DNA from: Combretum micranthum
Lineage: Eukaryota; Streptophyta; Magnoliopsida; Myrtales; Combretaceae
Reading direction: 5' to 3'
Assembly (NCBI GenBank): GCA_024138025.1
Contig: JAMXBD010001363.1
Span: 326,668 to 390,667 of the forward strand
Length of the DNA: 64,000 nucleotides
In this document: one piece after another, positions 59,101-64,000 of the stretch
Layout of the letters: every line of letters begins with the position of its first letter
Position numbering within the stretch: position 1 is the first letter of the stretch
Program-made: the position numbers and the translations under genes
The notes under the pieces: generated by a model
What the model was told of the DNA's origin: nothing
Databases searched by the model: none
Seen by the model: the letters and a program-made list of their open reading frames with translations, nothing else

Positions 59101-59430
59101 CTTCTAGTTGTGTTCCTAGCTGTGAACCCTAGTTGAGACTATAACTGTAGTGATTCCTATACGAGACATATGTATTTAGGTCATTTATATCAACCTCTTC
59201 AGCAATTGCTGTCACTTAAGACTTTTAGGTCTGAGCAAGTTGATGGAATACGAGTGCTCTGTTGTTAATTTGCCGCATCTTAATTAAAAATATAAACTGT
59301 TGGTTTTTATATTTCATTAGACTACATGCATGTGATCATATCATGTGTGCATATGTTGTTGTGTACTGGATTTCAGCCCATTCCTTTCTTTTTCAGGTAT
59401 TAATTTGGATATTTATGATTATCTCAAGTA
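59101..59430 (+). mobile_element. Scrap of a Ty3/gypsy-type LTR
   Basis: Shares TTTATATCAACCTCTTCAG, a GCAATTGCTGTCACTTA phrase and TGTACTGGATTTCAGCCCA with the LTR piece at 11874-12140. Both ends are lost. Confidence 0.6.
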
Positions 59431-62400
59431 TGTGACGAGTCTATTGATGAGTGGAGTGGATCATGAATTCAAAATAAAAGTATGGTCTAGTTTTGCAGAT
59501 GTAGTTCATATAATCTTTTATCAGGTACCTTATATTAATAATTATACTTTTATTACTTTTCTATTACATGATCAAATGATTTTAAAATCTAATTAAACGG
59601 TTTCAAAACCTAAAATTGATTAAAAAATATAACGCTTAAGTGTTAAACATAGCAGAACTAAATATGTTTTCATCCTATTTGAAACGTCACAGCTTTATAT
59701 AACAATAATCAAGCTTTGGACATCTCTATCATCAACCTCCTCGATAGGAATCTGCAATTTATTATCCAATACCACTTTTTGGCGTAAGGGCTGATGGGGT
59801 CCGAATGGAATGGAAGGGACGTTTATTATCTTTTCCAGTGCTTGATCGTACTATAATGACTACATATGCTTTTCTCTTCAGGACCTCTGGGTGCTTTGGA
59901 TAACATTTTTGATGCATCACATCAGATACATACTTATATAATATAAACATATATGGTTTATTATAGGGTAAGCGTCACATTTACTTGAATTTTGTACTTA
60001 AACTTTATCATTTTTACAAGAAATTATATGAAATTTAAAAGCAATAATTTACTATATACAATTTTTTTTTTTAAATCATTGATAACATTTAGATCAACTC
60101 CTATTAAGTTGTTGATTGCAAAAAAAAAGAAAAAGACACCATAGTAAATCAATATTTGATGATAAATTCAAATAGAAGATTAACATTTTAAGTGATTATA
60201 AAAGATATAATCAACATTATATAAAATCATGTCTATAGAGATAGTATTTTATGTGATTTGAAAAAAAAAAAATAGATGAACACTCTTTTTAGTATTTTAT
60301 ATGGATGTCGACATGACTCACTCAAAAGTCACACCAATAAATTTGCCATATTAGCATATTTTATAATGACATGATAACAATTCCTTATTTCCACAACTTT
60401 GTATAGTGTTGATTCTTTCTTTAACCACTTAAAAACTTTGATCTCTTATTGAACTTTTCCTTAAACATTGCTCCCTATGATGTAATTTTTTATTGCAAAA
60501 TGGGTAAATTTTGCATTATTAATTGCAATAATAAACAAAGTTTAACTATTTAATTAAAAAATATGCAAAGTAAGTATATTAAATGGGTGCAATTCAATTT
60601 TTAGTAATTGCAAAAAATATAAATTTCCAGTTTCAATATGATATCATCCTTTGTAATGTCATACACACAAGCACATGCAAAATTCGTGTGCCAAATATTA
60701 AAAAATAATTAATTTATTGCCAAGCTAACAAATAAAAAAATTTATTGGAAAACATGATATTAATGTATAAATTGAAAATTATTGTTATACTCTTATTGAA
60801 AACAAAATGAATTAGACTAAAAGGTATCAATATTCGGACCAATACATAAAGTAGTTAAAAAATATACTAATATTATATAAAGTGGTGCAAATAAGAGATT
60901 GATGTTTTAAATGGTTAAAATAAAAAATCAAAATTTAAAATAGATAACAAATGAACACAAAAAGCATTCATTATTCATCACATTTAAATTTAAGGTAACC
61001 ATTGCAAAAAATGAATAAATTTAAAATATGATATTAACCCTTTGTAATATTATACTATAAAACATGCAATGATATTTTACAAATGCTCCCCTAATAGACT
61101 TTGATCACCTTTAGTCTTCACGGTCTAGACAAATACCTATTTTCATGGAAGACTTTACACACTTTATTCACATACAAAATAATGCTCTAAAGGAGCTATA
61201 AACAAAGTCACATAGGAGTTGTCCCTTTGCAATTTTATACTCTATTAGGCACACAACTTCAAACACTCACAAATAATCACTTAACATAGTCTTAGACTAG
61301 TTCCTTACAAATATCAATAAATAACTCTCAAATGGCACTAGGCACTTTCTCTCATAGAAAAGACAGAAAATAATGCACAAAGGAATTAAAAAATTTAACA
61401 CAAGTGTTTGTAAGCAATGAATGAGCGCTTTTAAGAGTATTAAATTTGCCCAATAAATATTGTTTATAAGCTTAAACAAAAACTAGTCCTCACTCCATTT
61501 TCTTTTTCTTTTCATGCTTGCAATAAATGCTCTCAAGTGCTAGATTCTATCCACTAGCATTCGAACGCTAGCCCAGTGCACCATAACAAAAAATAGTTTC
61601 ATCATGCGAAACATGTCTAATATTTGAAAGCCACCCTTTGGTGTCCAGATGCTACTTGCATTTCACATGACTAGATGTCTGGTCATGCTAGTGTTCAGAT
61701 GCTACGTTCTAGAGGTGTCTGGACACAGCTACAGTGCAGTTATAGGACTTAATTTATAAAGATAAAGCACAAATATAATCATATCAAATCATACACTTGC
61801 TTTGCTAATTAAGTGTAACTTAACTCTAACAAGTGAGCAATTATGCAATATATTTTCTCTATCAAAATCATATTGAACCCATTGACTCAACAAAGTCGAC
61901 TTAACTAGAAACAAGTATTTCTTTTTATCCATCTTATATGGCCTTTTTCCTTTACATTTTGACCAACTAAAATCACACCCCTAAAACTATATTTGTAAAA
62001 AACATAAATGAGTACTTTATCCAAGAGTCTATAAGCCCCACCTCTAATCTAGTTCTACCTATCTCAATCGATTTATACCCAACTCTATATCCATATTGCC
62101 ATTTTTATAAGGAGGCAAACACTAGTAAAGCATTTATTATTAAAGTATAGGAGGAGGATAAATTCTTGAAACAGGTTTTGTAAAGGAATACACAAATGGA
62201 CTTGACACTATATATAACTCAACATCTTAAGGTATTAGGTTAATGATTCTTTCTTTTTGTAAACCCTTCATATAGGTCTCATATTTTTCATGTGGGATAT
62301 TTTCAATCTTACACTTACATCGTAACATTTGATTTAGGTGTTGGGTTCAAAAGTGATAAAAATGCGCAAGTTGCGCTTTAATAGGTGAATTCTTGAATTA

Positions 62401-62454
62401 ATTTAAGAGTTTACTCAAAGTGGTACAAATTGGAAATTCATGGTTGATCAATAT
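59431..62454. other. AT-rich intergenic sequence with possible copia-LTR text
   Basis: No gene was recognised. Around 61560-61740 there are repeated words such as GTGTCCAGATGCTAC and TGTCTGGACAC, a pattern often seen in copia LTRs, but I could not define ends. Confidence 0.35.
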
Positions 62455-62990
62455 GTTTGACATGTTGGTTTGTATGGAAACATTGCATTGAATGCATTTT
62501 TTGAAGGGAAGGGCTTGGATCCGATAGTGGTGATCGAGGAATCTCTTATAGCCATTAATGATAGTCTAAGTAGATTAGTTATAGCAAAGAATACATAGGC
62601 TGATGTATCACTGGATCAAGTTTAATGGAAATGCCCAAGAGCTGGTTTTTTGAAACTTAATTGTGATGCTTCCTTTGAAAAAGCTTTTAACGTAGTTGGA
62701 ATTAAAGCGGCAGTTTAGATTCTTCGAGCAAATTTATGTAATATGTTTTAAGCAAATTACATGTTGTGATGTGGAAGTCGCAGAAGCCATAACCATCAAG
62801 GAAAGCCTTAGACTAGCAAAGGAGAACAAATAGGGAAAAATAGAATTGCAATCAAATTGTCTCAAAGTAGTGCAACTTTTGCACGGCAAAGGGTTCTCGT
62901 TTAAGAGCTCGTCCTATCGTTGAAGACATGTTTATTTTTACTTACTATTTTTGATGTATGTCTCTTTCTTTTATTAAAATAAAAACTACA
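62455..62990 (+). pseudogene. LINE ORF2 C-terminal remnant (linker plus RNase H)
   Basis: The plus-strand translation, with one frameshift and several stops, gives WKHCIECIF, then EGKGLDPIVVIEESLIAIND, then AGFLKLNCDASF and AEAITIKESLRLAKENK. These match the linker and RNase H tail of plant L1-type LINEs, like 30452-30170 on the other strand. An A-rich stretch with AATAAAA-type words follows at about 62970-62990, as expected for a LINE 3' end. The copy is 5'-truncated. Confidence 0.7.
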
Positions 62991-64000
62991 TATTTAGGCG
63001 ATCAACTTTACCTAGCAAAATAATATTCAATTTGTTAACTTTTTTTTTTTTTTTTGCTAAAGGAAAATATAGAGTGGCATTTTTGTATTGCCTCTTAATT
63101 AGGAGTTTTGTTGCTTTTTTCACATTGAGTGGTAAAAATCTTGGCATAATGGCAAATAATTTTGTTACGTAGTGTAGACACCCTATCTTGCTCGTCAATG
63201 CCTAGGATATATAATAAGAGTAAAAATCATATTAAGCACATTGTAAAAAAAAAAAAAAAAAAAATTAGTGATAAACAAAATAAAAATTAATAATAGATAA
63301 AAAATTAGGACTAATGTGATAAGCTTAAATAATAATTTAGGCTTAATATAATATGAATATCTATTTATATAAAGATTGGTGGCTTATTTAATTGGACCAG
63401 ACTTAAAGCTTTAAAGTAAATTTGTTTGCATTACATGTGCCCGCACAAACCAACAAGCTATGTAAGTAAACTTACACACATGGGAGAGGGCATGTTTGAT
63501 CTCTGGAGTAGGTAGAGTGAATTGGCATCTTGCCATGTTTGAGCAAACAACTTTAGGCGATTAAGTGGTCTCGATTTATAGTTTTACCCAATCAAATCTA
63601 TCCATGAAATTTTGGGCAAATCATATTGCAGATTTTACTCCAATTTTGATTTAATGAAATCCACGTTTATATGGAAAATATTTCATATTAATCATTAGAA
63701 TCAACAAAATCTTGATTTTTCCACTTCTGAAAGATATCAAACCCTAACTTTAAATTTTGAAATCAAAGCAATCACCACTTGCCAAATATAATTGAAGCTT
63801 GATTAGTATAAATAAGGGTCGAAATCATGTTTACAAAACATCAAAGACACTCGAAAATCACTCGGACATGAGAATTTTTTTTTTTGGCCAACGGACATAA
63901 GAATTTAGAATGAGAGCTTTAAGTTAGGTTTTCGAAAATTTTCTTTGAATATCTCATTGTCCACCACTGCCGTTGAGACACACTGCTGTCACACACCATT
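62991..64000. other. AT-rich intergenic sequence, no gene seen
   Basis: Contains a T run at about 63041-63055 and an A run at about 63245-63263. No coding sequence was recognised up to the window edge. Confidence 0.5.

Noticed and set aside
61500..61760. Possible CRISPR-like or satellite repeat from the GTGTCCAGATG words
   Set aside because: Only a few irregularly spaced words are present. The pattern fits a plant LTR and the organism is not prokaryotic.

Overview
The window looks like about 64 kb of plant nuclear DNA, probably from a eudicot. It is AT-rich and holds spliced exons with GT-AG introns, Ty3/gypsy retrotransposons primed by tRNA-Met, a plant-type L1 LINE with an RNase H domain, and many nested LTR remnants. 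I see one host protein gene; almost everything else is mobile-element sequence in different states of decay. No organelle genes, rRNA, CRISPR or bacterial features were seen.

Layout. About 1.9-12.6 kb is an old LTR fragment split by a non-coding LTR element in an LTR-int-LTR-int-LTR arrangement (3882-11873), whose first LTR is itself split by a 3.5 kb solo LTR (4178-7707, TSD GGACT). 13.5-17.2 kb holds AT-rich, probably hAT-type non-autonomous elements. 18.7-22.4 kb (minus) is a seven-exon receptor-like kinase gene of the Arabidopsis At4g34500 type; exon 1 carries three small length changes that break the frame, and a hairpin minisatellite lies just upstream. 22.9-29.9 kb is AT-rich with fold-back MITE-like elements and a dispersed repeat ('Rep-A'). 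29.9-36.5 kb (minus) is a decayed L1-type LINE. 37.27-43.80 kb (plus) is a decayed Ty3/gypsy element inserted in a Rep-A copy. 45.5-58.5 kb is an old solo LTR (TSD AAAAG) split by a complete 10.2 kb Ty3/gypsy element on the minus strand (45771-56003, TSD ACATT). 59-64 kb holds LTR and LINE scraps.

Most unusual content. Two insertions (30458-31237 and 39923-40398) are near-palindromes made of a roughly 260 bp unit whose inner end looks like a tRNA (RNA polymerase III A and B boxes) and whose outer end is GGGGTGTGACA. Each whole insertion begins TGTCACACCCC, ends in TGACA and is flanked by a perfect 5 bp target-site duplication (TGGTC and ACAGG). SINE-like promoters thus sit inside an element with LTR/integrase-like ends. 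An 18-base match and matching orientation link it to the LTRs of the gypsy family in this window. Separately, the plus-strand gypsy element has its 5' LTR replaced by an inverted duplication of its own LTR 3' end, and a paralogous empty site in the window confirms the insertion.

Caution on quality. Coding sequences that look conserved (kinase exon 1, young gypsy pol) are broken mostly by 1-2 base indels, and the two LTRs of the young element differ by many indels clustered at one end. Some of these breaks may be assembly errors rather than real mutations.
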